A stretch of DNA of 64,000 nucleotides from CALCKU01 sp964654665 (GTDB lineage Bacteria > Pseudomonadota > Alphaproteobacteria > Caulobacterales > Maricaulaceae): contig CAZZKV010000011.1 of assembly GCA_964654665.1 (NCBI GenBank), forward strand, positions 1 to 64,000. The letters are read 5' to 3'. The notes under the pieces were generated by a model, which searched no databases, was not told the origin of the DNA, and saw only the letters and a program-made list of their open reading frames with translations. Each line of letters begins with the position of its first letter. Within the stretch, counting starts at the first letter, position 1. This document shows, piece by piece, positions 53,830-63,622 of this stretch. A program made the translations under genes and the position numbers.

Positions 53830-54933
53830 ATGAAAATCTCGATCGAACGTGCTGATCTGTTAAAAGCTTTGGGCCATGTCCAAAATGTTGTGGAACGGCG
53901 CAATACTATCCCGATCCTATCCAATGTGCTCATGAGCGCAGAGGGCAATAAATTGACTCTGGTTGCAACGGATCTGGACATTGAAATATCCGAAGATACG
54001 GGCGCGAATGTGGATGCCCCCGGCAGTATCACCGCCCCGGCCCACACGCTTTATGATATTGCCCGTAAATTACCGGACGGTGCACAGGTTAGCCTGCAAA
54101 TTGGCGCCGATGGACGGCTCGATGTTGATGCCGGACGCTCGCATTTTACGCTACCGCTGCTCCCGCCCGGTGATTTTCCAAAAATGACTGCCGATGGCTT
54201 TACCCATAATTTTATTGTGTCAGCCAGCGATTTGCGCCGGTTAATCGACAAAACCAAATTTGCTATTAGCACCGAAGAAACCCGCTATTACCTGAATGGC
54301 ATTTATCTACACGCCCATGATGGGGCGCTACGCGCTGTTGCCACAGATGGGCATCGCTTGGCATTGGCCGAAATGGAACAACCGTCGGGCGCGGCTGGAT
54401 TACCCGGCATTATTATACCGCGTAAAACCGTTGCCGAGGTTCGACGCTTGATTGACGGCGGCGATGGGGATGTGTCTGTCTCTGTATCCGATGCAAAAAT
54501 CCGCTTCGAATTTAGCTCAGCCGTCATGACATCAAAATTGATCGATGGTACATTCCCTGATTATGACCGCGTTATACCCAAGGGAAATGAAAAAGAGCTC
54601 GTTATAGACAATAAGGTTTTTGCCGCAGCCGTAGACCGCGTAGCAACAATATCTGCCGAAAAATCGCGTAGTGTCAAACTGACATTATCTCAGGACAATC
54701 TGGCCTTGACAGTGAATAATCCCGAACATGGTAATGCCAATGAAGACTTGGTCGTTGATTATAGTGCAGAGGCTTTGGAAATCGGATTTAATGCCAAATA
54801 CCTACTCGATGTCGCTAGCCAGATTGAAGGCCGCGATACCACCTTTTACTTAGATAGCGCCGCCTCTCCGGCCCTTGTCAAAGACATAGACGATCCATCT
54901 AGCCTTTATGTACTGATGCCTCTGCGCGTTTAA
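53830..54933 (+). CDS. dnaN: DNA polymerase III subunit beta (sliding clamp)
   Basis: The 367-residue product shows the three repeated clamp domains: MKISIERADLLKALGHVQNV with VERRNTIPILSNVL at the start, ETRYYLNGIYLH and ATDGHRLALAE in the middle, and the end SPALVKDIDDPSSLYVLMPLRV, where the C-terminal words are those of all beta clamps. It tethers polymerase to DNA. It follows dnaA by 139 bases and precedes recF by 44 bases. Confidence 0.97.
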   Translation: MKISIERADLLKALGHVQNVVERRNTIPILSNVLMSAEGNKLTLVATDLDIEISEDTGANVDAPGSITAPAHTLYDIARKLPDGAQVSLQIGADGRLDVDAGRSHFTLPLLPPGDFPKMTADGFTHNFIVSASDLRRLIDKTKFAISTEETRYYLNGIYLHAHDGALRAVATDGHRLALAEMEQPSGAAGLPGIIIPRKTVAEVRRLIDGGDGDVSVSVSDAKIRFEFSSAVMTSKLIDGTFPDYDRVIPKGNEKELVIDNKVFAAAVDRVATISAEKSRSVKLTLSQDNLALTVNNPEHGNANEDLVVDYSAEALEIGFNAKYLLDVASQIEGRDTTFYLDSAASPALVKDIDDPSSLYVLMPLRV

Positions 54934-54977
54934 AATGGATTGAAAGGGCAGGTTACGACCATGCAGCGCTGTGATTC

Positions 54978-56102
54978 GTGACACAAATATTTATTTCTGA
55001 TCTGCGCTTAACCGATTTTCGATCCTATCGTTCTCTTGACCTGTCCCTAGATAGCCGTCCTGTTGTTTTATTTGGACCTAATGGTGCGGGTAAAACCAAT
55101 CTTCTCGAAGCTGTATCCTTTCTCGCGCCCGGGCGCGGCATCCGGCGGGCTCGGCTCGATGACATTGCTCGCCGTGATGGCTCCATCCAAACGCCGGCCT
55201 GGGGCGTTGCCGCAACCTTAGAGCAGACAGACACGGACCCTCTGCGCATATCCGTCGGCCAAGTGCCCGAGAACCCGCGTCGTCGTTTGTTGCGGCTGGA
55301 CGGCAAAAACACCACAGGTGCTGTACTGGCCGGATTGGTGAAAATACTGTGGCTAACGCCTGCGCAAGATCGTCTTTTTACGGGACCGGCCGCTGACCGG
55401 CGTAAATTTCTTGACCGATTTACCCTATCCCACAGCCCATCCCATGGTCTGTCCAGCTTGCGGTATGAAAAGGCGCGCGCCGAACGCAACCGTCTGTTAT
55501 CCGATGGCGTTACAGATGCAGCCTGGTATGACGCTTTGGAAACCGATATGGCGGCACGCGGCGCAGAAATAGCGCAAGGACGCGCCCAGACCATTACCAA
55601 GCTTAAGACCGAAATCAAGGCACGTCCCCAAGGCGCCTTTCCAAAAGCCGATATTACACTGGTCGGGGATGCTGAAATGCGCTTCATAGCCGGCGATAGC
55701 CTTATGTCCGTCGAAGATTACATTCGCGAAGACCTATCTGCTAATCGCGAACAGGATATGCGGGCCGGCCGTAGCCTACGCGGCGTTCACCGATCTGATC
55801 TTGATGTTTATTATGCCGCTAAATCCATGCCCGCGAGTGATTGCTCGACGGGTGAACAAAAAGCGTTACTCATTGGGTTGATACTGGCCCATGCGCGCGC
55901 GCAAATGGCCCATTGCCCTTTCTTACTACTTGATGAAGTTGCCGCACATCTTGATAGTGACCGGCGCGCGGCCCTGATCGCCGATTTGATAGATCTACCC
56001 TCTCAAGTATTTATGACGGGAACAGACGCGTCCCTATTCAAAGCCTTTGATGATCAAGCGCAAATATTTCATGTGAATAATGGAGTGTTATTGCCGCAAT
56101 AA
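54978..56102 (+). CDS. recF: DNA replication and repair protein RecF
   Basis: The 374-residue product has an SMC-like ATPase: Walker A LFGPNGAGKTNLLEAVSFL, the middle word LWLTPAQDRLFTGPAADRR, signature DCSTGEQKALLIGLIL and Walker B LLLDEVAAHLD. RecF helps load RecA at gaps. The start is GTG at 54978, giving the standard N-terminus TQIFISDLRLTDFRSY. The gene completes the dnaA-dnaN-recF unit; gyrB does not follow. Confidence 0.96.
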   Translation: MTQIFISDLRLTDFRSYRSLDLSLDSRPVVLFGPNGAGKTNLLEAVSFLAPGRGIRRARLDDIARRDGSIQTPAWGVAATLEQTDTDPLRISVGQVPENPRRRLLRLDGKNTTGAVLAGLVKILWLTPAQDRLFTGPAADRRKFLDRFTLSHSPSHGLSSLRYEKARAERNRLLSDGVTDAAWYDALETDMAARGAEIAQGRAQTITKLKTEIKARPQGAFPKADITLVGDAEMRFIAGDSLMSVEDYIREDLSANREQDMRAGRSLRGVHRSDLDVYYAAKSMPASDCSTGEQKALLIGLILAHARAQMAHCPFLLLDEVAAHLDSDRRAALIADLIDLPSQVFMTGTDASLFKAFDDQAQIFHVNNGVLLPQ

Positions 56103-56106
56103 AACA

Positions 56107-56136
56107 GACCTCACCCTACCAAAGTAGAATGAGGTC
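56107..56136 (+). terminator. Hairpin terminator after recF
   Basis: GACCTCA/TGAGGTC outer stem and CTAC/GTAG inner stem with a CAAA loop, followed by GTTTC, 4 bases after the recF stop. The T-run is short. Confidence 0.55.
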
Positions 56137-56324
56137 GTTTCATGACAGGCGAACGGGGCGATGTTAACCTGCCAGAACTCTGAACCCCCAATGCTCCCAG
56201 TTCATAAAGGGGTGTAATCCGCTGTAGATGAACCCACTATGAACATAAATATTCAACCTTAAGTAAGTATTAATATTAATAAATGCTTATTTACACAAAT
56301 CATAAAACCCGCTTAAATATTATC

Positions 56325-57161
56325 ATGAAACCCGAAATTATTATCGTTTTGACCGTCTTTTTCGGCTTTATATTTGCCGAGATAATGTTCACACATTTTT
56401 TCAAAAAAAAGGGGCAAACCCCCAGTGACGGCGGGGTTGAATTTATCAGCACGCTGGTCTTACTGCTTCGCACCCAGCCTTTTATTTTGGGTAGTGTTTA
56501 TGCCTTGGGGTTGATATTTTTCCCCGCAGCCCAGCACAGTCTTACCAACCTACCTTTTTGGATGGCCTTTTGTCTCTTCGTCATTTTGGATGATTTGACA
56601 CAATATTTTTGGCACCGCCTCTCCCATTCGGTTCCATGGCTTTATAAATTGCACCGTCCCCATCACAATGCTCCTTATATGAGTATTCGCCTCGTTTACC
56701 GTAATAATCTGTTTTACTATCTATTGATGCCGGGACTTTGGTTCACGGGTGCACTGCTTTATATGGGACTTGGCCCCGTATACGCCGTCTATATTGTCAT
56801 AAAACTGACGATAATATACGGAGCCCATTGTGATATACCGTGGGACAAACCTCTTTATAAAATACGGTGGCTAAAACCCGTTATGTGGCTGGTGCAACGA
56901 ACGATCAGCACGCCCGCCACCCATCATGCCCATCACGGTAAATATAAATCTGACGGCATCACCCATTACAAAGGTAATTTTGGAAATATGTTATTCTTTT
57001 GGGATGTCCTGTTTGGCACGGCCCATATAACACAGCAATATCCAGAGGATTACGGCGTAGAAAACCTGCCAGAGACCAGCTTTTGGGAACAATTAATCTG
57101 GCCCATTATCCGCAAGTACCCCCAACCGCACGAAGAGAAGCACATTGATCTGGCCGAATAA
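56325..57161 (+). CDS. Sterol desaturase / fatty acid hydroxylase family protein
   Basis: The 278-residue membrane protein has the histidine boxes of the di-iron family: FWHRLSHSVPWLYKLHRPHHN (HxxxH and HxxHH, shown in part) near residues 97-116 and ATHHAHHGKY near 200. The helices around them form a membrane hairpin. Members oxidise lipid substrates such as fatty acids, carotenoids or sterols; the substrate here is unknown. The frame opens at 56283, but the ATG at 56325 leads directly into the first helix and is preferred; neither has a clear ribosome site. The 180-220 bases before it are AT-rich. It converges on the Coq6-like gene with 6 bases between. Confidence 0.83.
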   Translation: MKPEIIIVLTVFFGFIFAEIMFTHFFKKKGQTPSDGGVEFISTLVLLLRTQPFILGSVYALGLIFFPAAQHSLTNLPFWMAFCLFVILDDLTQYFWHRLSHSVPWLYKLHRPHHNAPYMSIRLVYRNNLFYYLLMPGLWFTGALLYMGLGPVYAVYIVIKLTIIYGAHCDIPWDKPLYKIRWLKPVMWLVQRTISTPATHHAHHGKYKSDGITHYKGNFGNMLFFWDVLFGTAHITQQYPEDYGVENLPETSFWEQLIWPIIRKYPQPHEEKHIDLAE

Positions 57162-57167
57162 TTCTGT

Positions 57168-58373
57168 CTATTGCATCAAACTTGGCAGATCACCTGTTTC
57201 GCCTGCCGCCTCCAGCATAAAAAACCGCCGCAAAGCCGTCGTATTATTGACCATACCCATACCCAGACGGCGGGCATGTTTAACCGGTGCAAATCCTGTT
57301 GAATAGATCCGGTTGAATATATCCGTACTGGCGGCCAATTTATTATTATCAAACCGGCGAAGTGGCTCATAATCCGATAGGGCGGCCCCGCCAATATCAC
57401 GGCCCAAAGACCTCGCTTCGGCTAAAACATCAACCAAACTGGCCACATCCCGCAAACCCATATTAAGCCCTTGTCCGGCTATCGGATGAATGACATGGGC
57501 CGCGTCCCCGACCAAGGCCAGACGCGCGGCGGTGTAACGTTCGGCCATTTGCAGCGAAAGCGGATAGGCTATAGGGGGTGTTTCAGGCGTAATTTCGCCC
57601 AGAAAGCCGCCAATCCGGCGGGCTAATTCGGCGACAAACCCCGTTTCATCCAACATAAGAGCCGCCTCAATCGCAGCCGGTTTATCGGACCAGACAATTG
57701 AACTGCGATGCCCCGTAAGCGGTAAAATCGCAAATGGACCTTGCGGGTAAAAAATTTCATGGGCGACCCCATCATGGGGCAGCTCATGTGCAAGTGTTAC
57801 TGTCAGCGCTTTTTGCTTATAGGGCCACCCCTGCACACCAATGCCCGCGCCCTTGCGAAGCCGAGAGTTGCGGCCATCAGCGGCGATTATCAAATCGGCG
57901 GTAAAGCTTTGACCATCCTTCAACTGTATCTGGGCGACCGCGGTATTATGAACGCTCGACGTGACCGTGACCGGAGCCATGATTGTGATTAAATCCTGTT
58001 TTAACACTGCTGTCATCAAGGCGGATTTGAGCGCCTCATTACGGGCCATATATCCCATAGTCCCGCCAATGTCTGCGCCGTCAAAATGCAATCGCAACGG
58101 GGAAGTATAGCGGCCCAATTCTGCATCGGTAATTAAAATATCATAGATAGGCTGAATATTATCCAAATGTTCAATCACGCCAATCGCTTCTAAAAGGCGG
58201 TAACTCGCCGTCGCCAAAGCCGAGCTGCGTGGATCACGGCCTGCGTCTAAAGGATGTCTCTGGTCAAGGATTGCGCATTTTAACCCGCGATGCGCACAAG
58301 CCAGAGCCGCCGTTAGCCCCGTCAGGCCAGCGCCAATAATGAGAATGTCAAAATCACGTTTCATACACGTCAT
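57168..58373 (-). CDS. FAD-dependent UbiH/UbiF/COQ6 family hydroxylase
   Basis: The 401-residue product has the FAD-binding fold: DILIIGAGLTGLTAALACAH at the start, the mid motif LIIAADGRNSRLRKGAGIG (the DG motif) and the late LVGDAAHVIHPIAGQGLNMG. This is the pattern of the ubiquinone hydroxylase family. It should add a hydroxyl group to the ubiquinone ring; which position cannot be fixed by reading (UbiH, UbiF or UbiM-like). An alternative ATG is at 58364. ubiA of the same pathway is at 16615-17574. Confidence 0.9.
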   Translation of the reverse strand: MTCMKRDFDILIIGAGLTGLTAALACAHRGLKCAILDQRHPLDAGRDPRSSALATASYRLLEAIGVIEHLDNIQPIYDILITDAELGRYTSPLRLHFDGADIGGTMGYMARNEALKSALMTAVLKQDLITIMAPVTVTSSVHNTAVAQIQLKDGQSFTADLIIAADGRNSRLRKGAGIGVQGWPYKQKALTVTLAHELPHDGVAHEIFYPQGPFAILPLTGHRSSIVWSDKPAAIEAALMLDETGFVAELARRIGGFLGEITPETPPIAYPLSLQMAERYTAARLALVGDAAHVIHPIAGQGLNMGLRDVASLVDVLAEARSLGRDIGGAALSDYEPLRRFDNNKLAASTDIFNRIYSTGFAPVKHARRLGMGMVNNTTALRRFFMLEAAGETGDLPSLMQ

Positions 58374-58390
58374 ACACTGTCTATTCTACG

Positions 58391-59083
58391 TTACCCTTCG
58401 ACGCCGGGTGTTTTTGATTTATATGTGCAAATTTCAGAAATAGCACAATTATAACATTTAGGCGTTCGGGCAACACAGGTATACCGGCCATGTAAAATAA
58501 GCCAGTGATGGGCATGAAGTAAAAACTCTGCTTCGGTAACGCGCAGCAGATTCAGTTCAACCTCATAAGGATCTTTACCCGGCGCCATTCCGGTGCGGTT
58601 GGACACGCGGAAAATATGGGTATCTACAGCCATAGTGGGTTGGCCAAAGGCTTCGTTAAGTACTACATTAGCCGTCTTGCGTCCCACTCCTGGCAGCCGG
58701 ATCAAATCCTCTCGGTTATCCGGAACGACCGAAGCGAAATCATCAATCAGCATCTGGCTGAGTAAAATTACATTTTTGGCTTTATTTCGAAACAGTCCAA
58801 TCGTCTTGATATAATCACGGACCGCCTCTTCGCCCAGTGCGACCATTTTTTCCGGCGTATCTGCGGCTTCAAACAACGCTTTTGTCGCTTTGTTAACACC
58901 AATATCCGTCGCTTGTGCAGATAGTGCAACCGCGACAACAAGCGTATAGGGATTATGATAGTTAAGTTCAGTGCGCGGCGCAGGGTCAAGCTTTTGCAAA
59001 GCCCGATATATGGACGCAATCTGCGCGCGGTTTAGCCGGGGGCGAGGCAGATTTTTATAAAGCTTTTCCTTTTTTTGCACCAT
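58391..59083 (-). CDS. nth: Endonuclease III
   Basis: The 230-residue product has the helix-hairpin-helix LPGVGRKTANVVL with the catalytic Lys136, the catalytic Asp154 in VDTHIFRVSNR, and the 4Fe-4S cluster Cys203-x6-Cys210-x2-Cys213-x5-Cys219. It removes oxidised pyrimidines in base excision repair. It follows the FMN reductase gene by 5 bases, so the two are co-transcribed, a loose link to oxidative damage. Confidence 0.95.
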   Translation of the reverse strand: MVQKKEKLYKNLPRPRLNRAQIASIYRALQKLDPAPRTELNYHNPYTLVVAVALSAQATDIGVNKATKALFEAADTPEKMVALGEEAVRDYIKTIGLFRNKAKNVILLSQMLIDDFASVVPDNREDLIRLPGVGRKTANVVLNEAFGQPTMAVDTHIFRVSNRTGMAPGKDPYEVELNLLRVTEAEFLLHAHHWLILHGRYTCVARTPKCYNCAISEICTYKSKTPGVEG

Positions 59084-59088
59084 ACCGA

Positions 59089-59637
59089 CTAGCCCTTACG
59101 GGCAATCCGCTCCAACATAGACTCTGTCATACCAACCGCCAGCGTTGCGGCCGGTTCAGCGATTAAGACTCCTTTTTTATCAAAAGCCTGAGCCGCAAGC
59201 CCGCAGCCCACCTGCACCGGAACAACCTCGCCGCCCAGACGAGTTAGGATATATTGAACTTGGCGCATACACATAATGCCGCTCATCGGGCCGGGGGTAC
59301 AAGACGCAATAGCATAAACAGGCCCGCGAATATGACCGGTTTCAACAGTGCTGGTCCAATCTATCGCATTTTTTAGAACCGGCGGAATGCCGCCATTATA
59401 TTCTGGGGATGTGATGACAATACCATCGCAACTTTTCATCTTGCGGATCAATTTCTTAACGCCTGCCGGCTGTGTCATATCTCCGTGAAAAAGCGGTAGC
59501 TCATAGCCTGCCAAATCAATAATTGTCGTCTTTGCGCCGTGAGCCTTAAACCCTTTAACTAAAGCTTTTTCTAGCTGTTTGTTAATTGAGGCCATGCGCA
59601 GCGAACCACACAGAAAACCGATTTTAGGAGATGTCAT
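59089..59637 (-). CDS. NADPH-dependent FMN reductase family protein
   Basis: The 182-residue flavodoxin-like protein has the phosphate-binding word GSLRMASINKQLEKAL, the loop YELPLFHGD and the flavin-site SPEYNGGIPPVLKNAIDW. These are the hallmarks of NADPH:FMN/azo/chromate-type reductases. It is cytoplasmic and probably detoxifies quinones or related compounds. It leads nth by 5 bases. Confidence 0.9.
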   Translation of the reverse strand: MTSPKIGFLCGSLRMASINKQLEKALVKGFKAHGAKTTIIDLAGYELPLFHGDMTQPAGVKKLIRKMKSCDGIVITSPEYNGGIPPVLKNAIDWTSTVETGHIRGPVYAIASCTPGPMSGIMCMRQVQYILTRLGGEVVPVQVGCGLAAQAFDKKGVLIAEPAATLAVGMTESMLERIARKG

Positions 59638-59744
59638 AATATATCCATGAACAGCCAGAGAATAGGCTCTGACTTATAGGCAGAAAACAGCCTGTATCAA
59701 GCCTTGTTCAGCCCGCATTATTGCCGATTGCGAAACAACGGACT

Positions 59745-61760
59745 TTACTGGCCGCTAAGCACCGCATCGTAATCCGCCTTATATTGCACATATCGAGGAT
59801 GCTCACGCAGCGGGTTTAATATCGGGTCTTTTTCCAAAAGCAGAATAATATGCGGCCCCATCAAATCGCGCATCTGATCAACATAATCCATGGCCCGGTC
59901 CAAATCGCCAATACGGGCAAACGCTTCGGCCAATTCACCCAATTGGGATAAGGCCGTCATAGCATCGCGCCGATCCAAAGCGTCATAGGCCTTGGCAGCC
60001 GCGCGCACGGTTTCTCCGTCGCCCAATAAACCCGGAATAACCACCGGCGAAACTTCGGCTGCACCTGACCAATCATATTCAGGCCCATCTTGCTCACGCT
60101 TTGCCGCATGGTCGATATTCAAAGCCGCCAGTTTTGCATCAACCTCTGCCTGATTTCCTAGAATGGACGCCGCTTTTATTTGCGCAATGGTATAGAGCAC
60201 CTCTCCGCGCGTTGCCTCTGGCCATTCAGCCAGTGTTTGTTCAATGATTTCCGGGTTTTGCGTGACCAATGCATAATTGAACTTTTGTGCCATTAGAGCC
60301 GTACCCGTTGACGATATAGCGTCATAGGCTTTTTGCGGCTTGCCTTGAAACTGATAAATTGCAGCGGCAAAAGCGGCGCCCTGAAGCGAATTGGAATTAA
60401 TCTCTGCAGCGCGCGCTATCATGGTATCCGCTTTATCAAAGTCCCCGATCAAGGCATAGGTCAGGCCTAATTCAGGGATAAGATAAAAAGAAAGCGGATC
60501 AAGGCGATGGGCTTTGGCCAACCCTGTTGCCGCCGCTTCAAACTGGCCCAAGCGGCGGGCGATAAAGGCCTTGCCCGACAAAGCTTCCACATGGTTAGGG
60601 GCAATGTGTAAAGCTTTATCAAATCCGTTATTGGCTCGCACAAAATCCCGACGCCCCCAATAATTATAAAAAGCCTCAGCCAGCAATGTTTCGACATTAT
60701 CAGCATCCAGTTTTTGGGCTCTATCAAGAGCTTTTTTTGCGGTGATTAAATCAAGGTCGTGGCGGCCATGAAACCAATAGAGTGCTAAATAGGTTCGGGC
60801 CTTGCGGGCATGAGCCTCGGTAAAATTCGGGTCCAGCGCAATAGCTCGCTCAAAATCAGGCAGGCCCGCACGCAAGCCGTCCTCATTACTACCGTCAATA
60901 CGTGCCGAGACCTTGCCTTGGATATAGGCCTCATAGGCATCGATATTTTGCGTGGGTTCATCACTAAGAGCCGCCGTATCATCGCCAGAAATAACCGCTT
61001 CGAGCGAGGCCGCAATTACTTGCGTAATTTCCGCCTGAATATCGAAAATATTTTCTGTTGTCAGAGCACGGTCATAAGTTTCGGCCCATAAATGGGTATC
61101 ATCCTTGCCATCAATAAGCTGCACCGTAATACGCACCCGTGTGCCTGCACGCTGCACCGCGCCTTCCAATATGGCCGCCACGCCTAATTCCTCGGCAATG
61201 GTCGGAATTTTCTTATCTGTTTCACGATACCCCATAACAGAGGTCCGGGAAATCACTTCCATAGACGCGATTTTAGCAAGTTTGGTCAATAAATCATCAT
61301 GAATGCCATCAGCAAAATAAGCATCGGCAACATCCGGACTGCGGTTAGAAAAAGGTAAAACCGCTACCGATTGATTACCCGATAGGCTGGCGACTCGAAC
61401 CCTATCGCTAGGCGCAACTCGGTCCCAAATTAAGAGGCCCGCAATCAGAACCATTCCGACAGCGATGGCAATATCAAGACGTTTTCCAGTTTTAGCGGCA
61501 ATACTGTCTTCGCGCGAGACAATTTCCGTGCGTTTAAATCCCTCAGGTGTTAATTCAAACGCCCAGGCCAGAATAACAACAACCGGAAACCCCAGAAACA
61601 TAATCGCCAGAAAAATACCGTCGAACCATTCTGGTAATTTCATCACAGATTCTAGCGTATAGGCCGTCTGCACCATGAACCAACTGCCAACCAAAAATGT
61701 TCCCGCAACCCGAAAAACATTACGCCGGCGCATTTCTGCAAAAAACTTTACTGGATCCAT
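59745..61760 (-). CDS. TolB-like N-terminal / tetratricopeptide repeat membrane protein
   Basis: The 671-residue product begins with FFAEMRRRNVFRVAGTFLVGSW, the start of a group of bacterial proteins with several N-terminal membrane helices (about 15-125, three or four helices). A TolB-like domain follows (SVAVLPFSNRSPDVADAYFADGIHDDL, shown in part, near residues 130-250), with the words EGAVQRAGTRVRITVQLID. TPR repeats fill residues about 265-560. Relatives often carry an adenylate cyclase domain in place of the membrane part; none is present here. It is probably an envelope or signalling scaffold; function unknown. The gene stands alone, divergent from the next membrane protein gene. Confidence 0.82.
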   Translation of the reverse strand: MDPVKFFAEMRRRNVFRVAGTFLVGSWFMVQTAYTLESVMKLPEWFDGIFLAIMFLGFPVVVILAWAFELTPEGFKRTEIVSREDSIAAKTGKRLDIAIAVGMVLIAGLLIWDRVAPSDRVRVASLSGNQSVAVLPFSNRSPDVADAYFADGIHDDLLTKLAKIASMEVISRTSVMGYRETDKKIPTIAEELGVAAILEGAVQRAGTRVRITVQLIDGKDDTHLWAETYDRALTTENIFDIQAEITQVIAASLEAVISGDDTAALSDEPTQNIDAYEAYIQGKVSARIDGSNEDGLRAGLPDFERAIALDPNFTEAHARKARTYLALYWFHGRHDLDLITAKKALDRAQKLDADNVETLLAEAFYNYWGRRDFVRANNGFDKALHIAPNHVEALSGKAFIARRLGQFEAAATGLAKAHRLDPLSFYLIPELGLTYALIGDFDKADTMIARAAEINSNSLQGAAFAAAIYQFQGKPQKAYDAISSTGTALMAQKFNYALVTQNPEIIEQTLAEWPEATRGEVLYTIAQIKAASILGNQAEVDAKLAALNIDHAAKREQDGPEYDWSGAAEVSPVVIPGLLGDGETVRAAAKAYDALDRRDAMTALSQLGELAEAFARIGDLDRAMDYVDQMRDLMGPHIILLLEKDPILNPLREHPRYVQYKADYDAVLSGQ

Positions 61761-61916
61761 ATATTTCCCACGCCCATATATTCTTTACCCATTACGTGCC
61801 TGTTATCATGGAAAATTAACCCTGTCTAAGCCAATAATATAGTGTGATAGTCATCCGACGGTATTGTGATTAAACACGGGCTTGCAGTTTGGATCCAAAA
61901 ATCCAATATAAGCCCT

Positions 61917-62402
61917 ATGCAACATTTTGATGGAATTTCTTTTCTCTGGGCGATCGCGCTTTTGACAGGCGTGGCCATCCTCTATGGTTTGCGAGCCGTT
62001 ATCGGCTATAACCGCGTGGCCAAAGACGCTGCAGCGGAATATGACTATCGTATGGGCAAAGGCATGATCGATGACCGCATTTCACGCAGTGGCTATTTAC
62101 GGGCCTATAAACGCCACCATAACCCGCGCAGCTTAGCCTATGTTGCCGGCACAATTGCCGCAATCTTACTGCTAACCGCGCCCGCATTGGCGATCGTGCA
62201 GTTTGTTTTGGAACAGTTTTGGATATTTATGGGCCGTTCCCGCGTTTTTGAGCCCGGCTTTTTAGTGTGGCAATTTTTCATCTTCTTCGCAATCATCGGC
62301 ATTTGGGCCGTTATCGCCTATGCCGGGGCGCGGCATTATCACCGCGGAACCTCCATTTCCATGCGCGATGAAATCTTAAAAGAAATCGCTCGAGAAGAAT
62401 AA
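61917..62402 (+). CDS. Small membrane protein of unknown function
   Basis: The 161-residue product has three hydrophobic segments: near the N-terminus (FLWAIALLTGVAILYGLRAV), in the middle (VAGTIAAILLLTAPALAIVQF) and before the end (FFIFFAIIGIWAVIAYAGA). A basic cytoplasmic loop (KRHHNPRS) and a charged C-terminus (SMRDEILKEIAREE) flank them. A GTG at 61866 keeps the frame open; the ATG at 61917 lies closer to the first helix and is chosen, though no ribosome site decides it. The glyoxalase gene follows after 27 bases. No family recognised. Confidence 0.65.
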   Translation: MQHFDGISFLWAIALLTGVAILYGLRAVIGYNRVAKDAAAEYDYRMGKGMIDDRISRSGYLRAYKRHHNPRSLAYVAGTIAAILLLTAPALAIVQFVLEQFWIFMGRSRVFEPGFLVWQFFIFFAIIGIWAVIAYAGARHYHRGTSISMRDEILKEIAREE

Positions 62403-62429
62403 CCACAGACATAACACAGAGGGATAAAT

Positions 62430-62909
62430 ATGGAATTTCTACACAGCATGATCCGCATCACCAATATTGATGCCAGTTTGAAGTTTTTCTGCGATGGCCT
62501 TGGACTTACCGAACTGCGCCGTGTCGATAATGAAGCTGGGCGATTTACACTGATATTTTTAGCCAGTCCTGATGATATCGCCCGTTCAGGCCTAATCGAT
62601 TTTTCAGGCTCCTTTCCCGCTGGCTTACCTATGATAGAATTAACGCATAATTGGCCGGAAGACGGAAAAGACGGTGAAATTTATAACGAGGGGCGCAATT
62701 TTGGCCACCTAGCCTATCGGGTTAACAATATATATGAAACCTGCCAAAACCTTCTGGACATGGGCTATGCAATCAACCGCCCGCCCCGTGACGGCTATAT
62801 GGCCTTTGTGCGTAGCCCCGATAATATTTCCATCGAGTTATTACAAAGCGGTACCCGGCTTCCCGCTCAGGCGCCGTGGGATACAATGGAAAACACGGGG
62901 CATTGGTAG
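62430..62909 (+). CDS. gloA: Lactoylglutathione lyase (glyoxalase I, VOC family)
   Basis: The 159-residue product has the two beta-alpha-beta-beta-beta halves of GloA. Metal ligands are seen as His5 in the FLHSMIRI strand, a Glu in the first half, His in NFGHLAYRV near residue 92, and Glu in ISIELLQSG near 137. DNISIELLQ and the word GLGLTELRR are typical. It converts the methylglyoxal-glutathione adduct to lactoylglutathione. AGAGGGA precedes the ATG. Confidence 0.9.
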   Translation: MEFLHSMIRITNIDASLKFFCDGLGLTELRRVDNEAGRFTLIFLASPDDIARSGLIDFSGSFPAGLPMIELTHNWPEDGKDGEIYNEGRNFGHLAYRVNNIYETCQNLLDMGYAINRPPRDGYMAFVRSPDNISIELLQSGTRLPAQAPWDTMENTGHW

Positions 62910-62935
62910 CCAATATAAACACGGGTAAACCGCGA

Positions 62936-63622
62936 TTACCGAACGGGTTTTCGCCGTAAAAGCAGCCGGATATTCACAAGCCCCATCATCAAAGCAATAC
63001 CCAACCAGATATACATCCACAGCCATGCCGGAATAAACCGCATTTCCGTTTCAAAACCCGCCAGATCAGAACGCGGCCCGTTCCCCGTATCCTGAATAAT
63101 ATAAAATATACTGGCCAGCCCCAGAACCATCAATATATCCCGGCCAAAGGAGGTTCGTAGCCCCGCGAAAAATATAAAGCCGGAAAACCCGATTAATACC
63201 GCTGTTGTAAAAAGCGTATCAAACCAGAAAAATCCCGTCACCCCCATTGCTATAATGACCAATCCCAACGTGGGTTTGACCGCTTTTCCGCCCCGCGCAC
63301 CGACATAAAATAACAGATTGCCAAAAAAGACGCTGCCCAGATAACCGCCCATTAAGATCACAGCGCGATTGCCGCCACGGGTGCGCGTTACCCCGCCTCC
63401 ATCCCGGCTTATTTGCACCTGCTCAACATGACCGCCTGTTAAAATAGCACCTATCGCATGGCCAAATTCATGTAAAAATGTAACGAAAAGCCTGACAGGA
63501 TAGAGCAGTTTCCAACCCCATACTCCGCCATATTGCGACAGCCCTATATAGAGCGCTGTAATAGCCAAAATGCGCAAAATGAGGCCAAAGTCAGATTTCG
63601 TGTTCTGACCTGGTCGCATCAC
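62936..63622 (-). CDS. M50 family (M50B-like) membrane metalloprotease
   Basis: The 228-residue polytopic protein has the zinc motif in VTFLHEFGHAIGAILTGGHV (His51, Glu52, His55), followed by a small beta region (QISRDGGGVTRTRGG) and four or five membrane helices. This is the pattern of the M50B-like family of short site-2-type proteases. Substrate unknown. Its ATG overlaps the dapB stop as ATGA, so it is translated with dapB. It is distinct from the large M50 protein of the giant-protein locus. Confidence 0.85.
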   Translation of the reverse strand: MMRPGQNTKSDFGLILRILAITALYIGLSQYGGVWGWKLLYPVRLFVTFLHEFGHAIGAILTGGHVEQVQISRDGGGVTRTRGGNRAVILMGGYLGSVFFGNLLFYVGARGGKAVKPTLGLVIIAMGVTGFFWFDTLFTTAVLIGFSGFIFFAGLRTSFGRDILMVLGLASIFYIIQDTGNGPRSDLAGFETEMRFIPAWLWMYIWLGIALMMGLVNIRLLLRRKPVR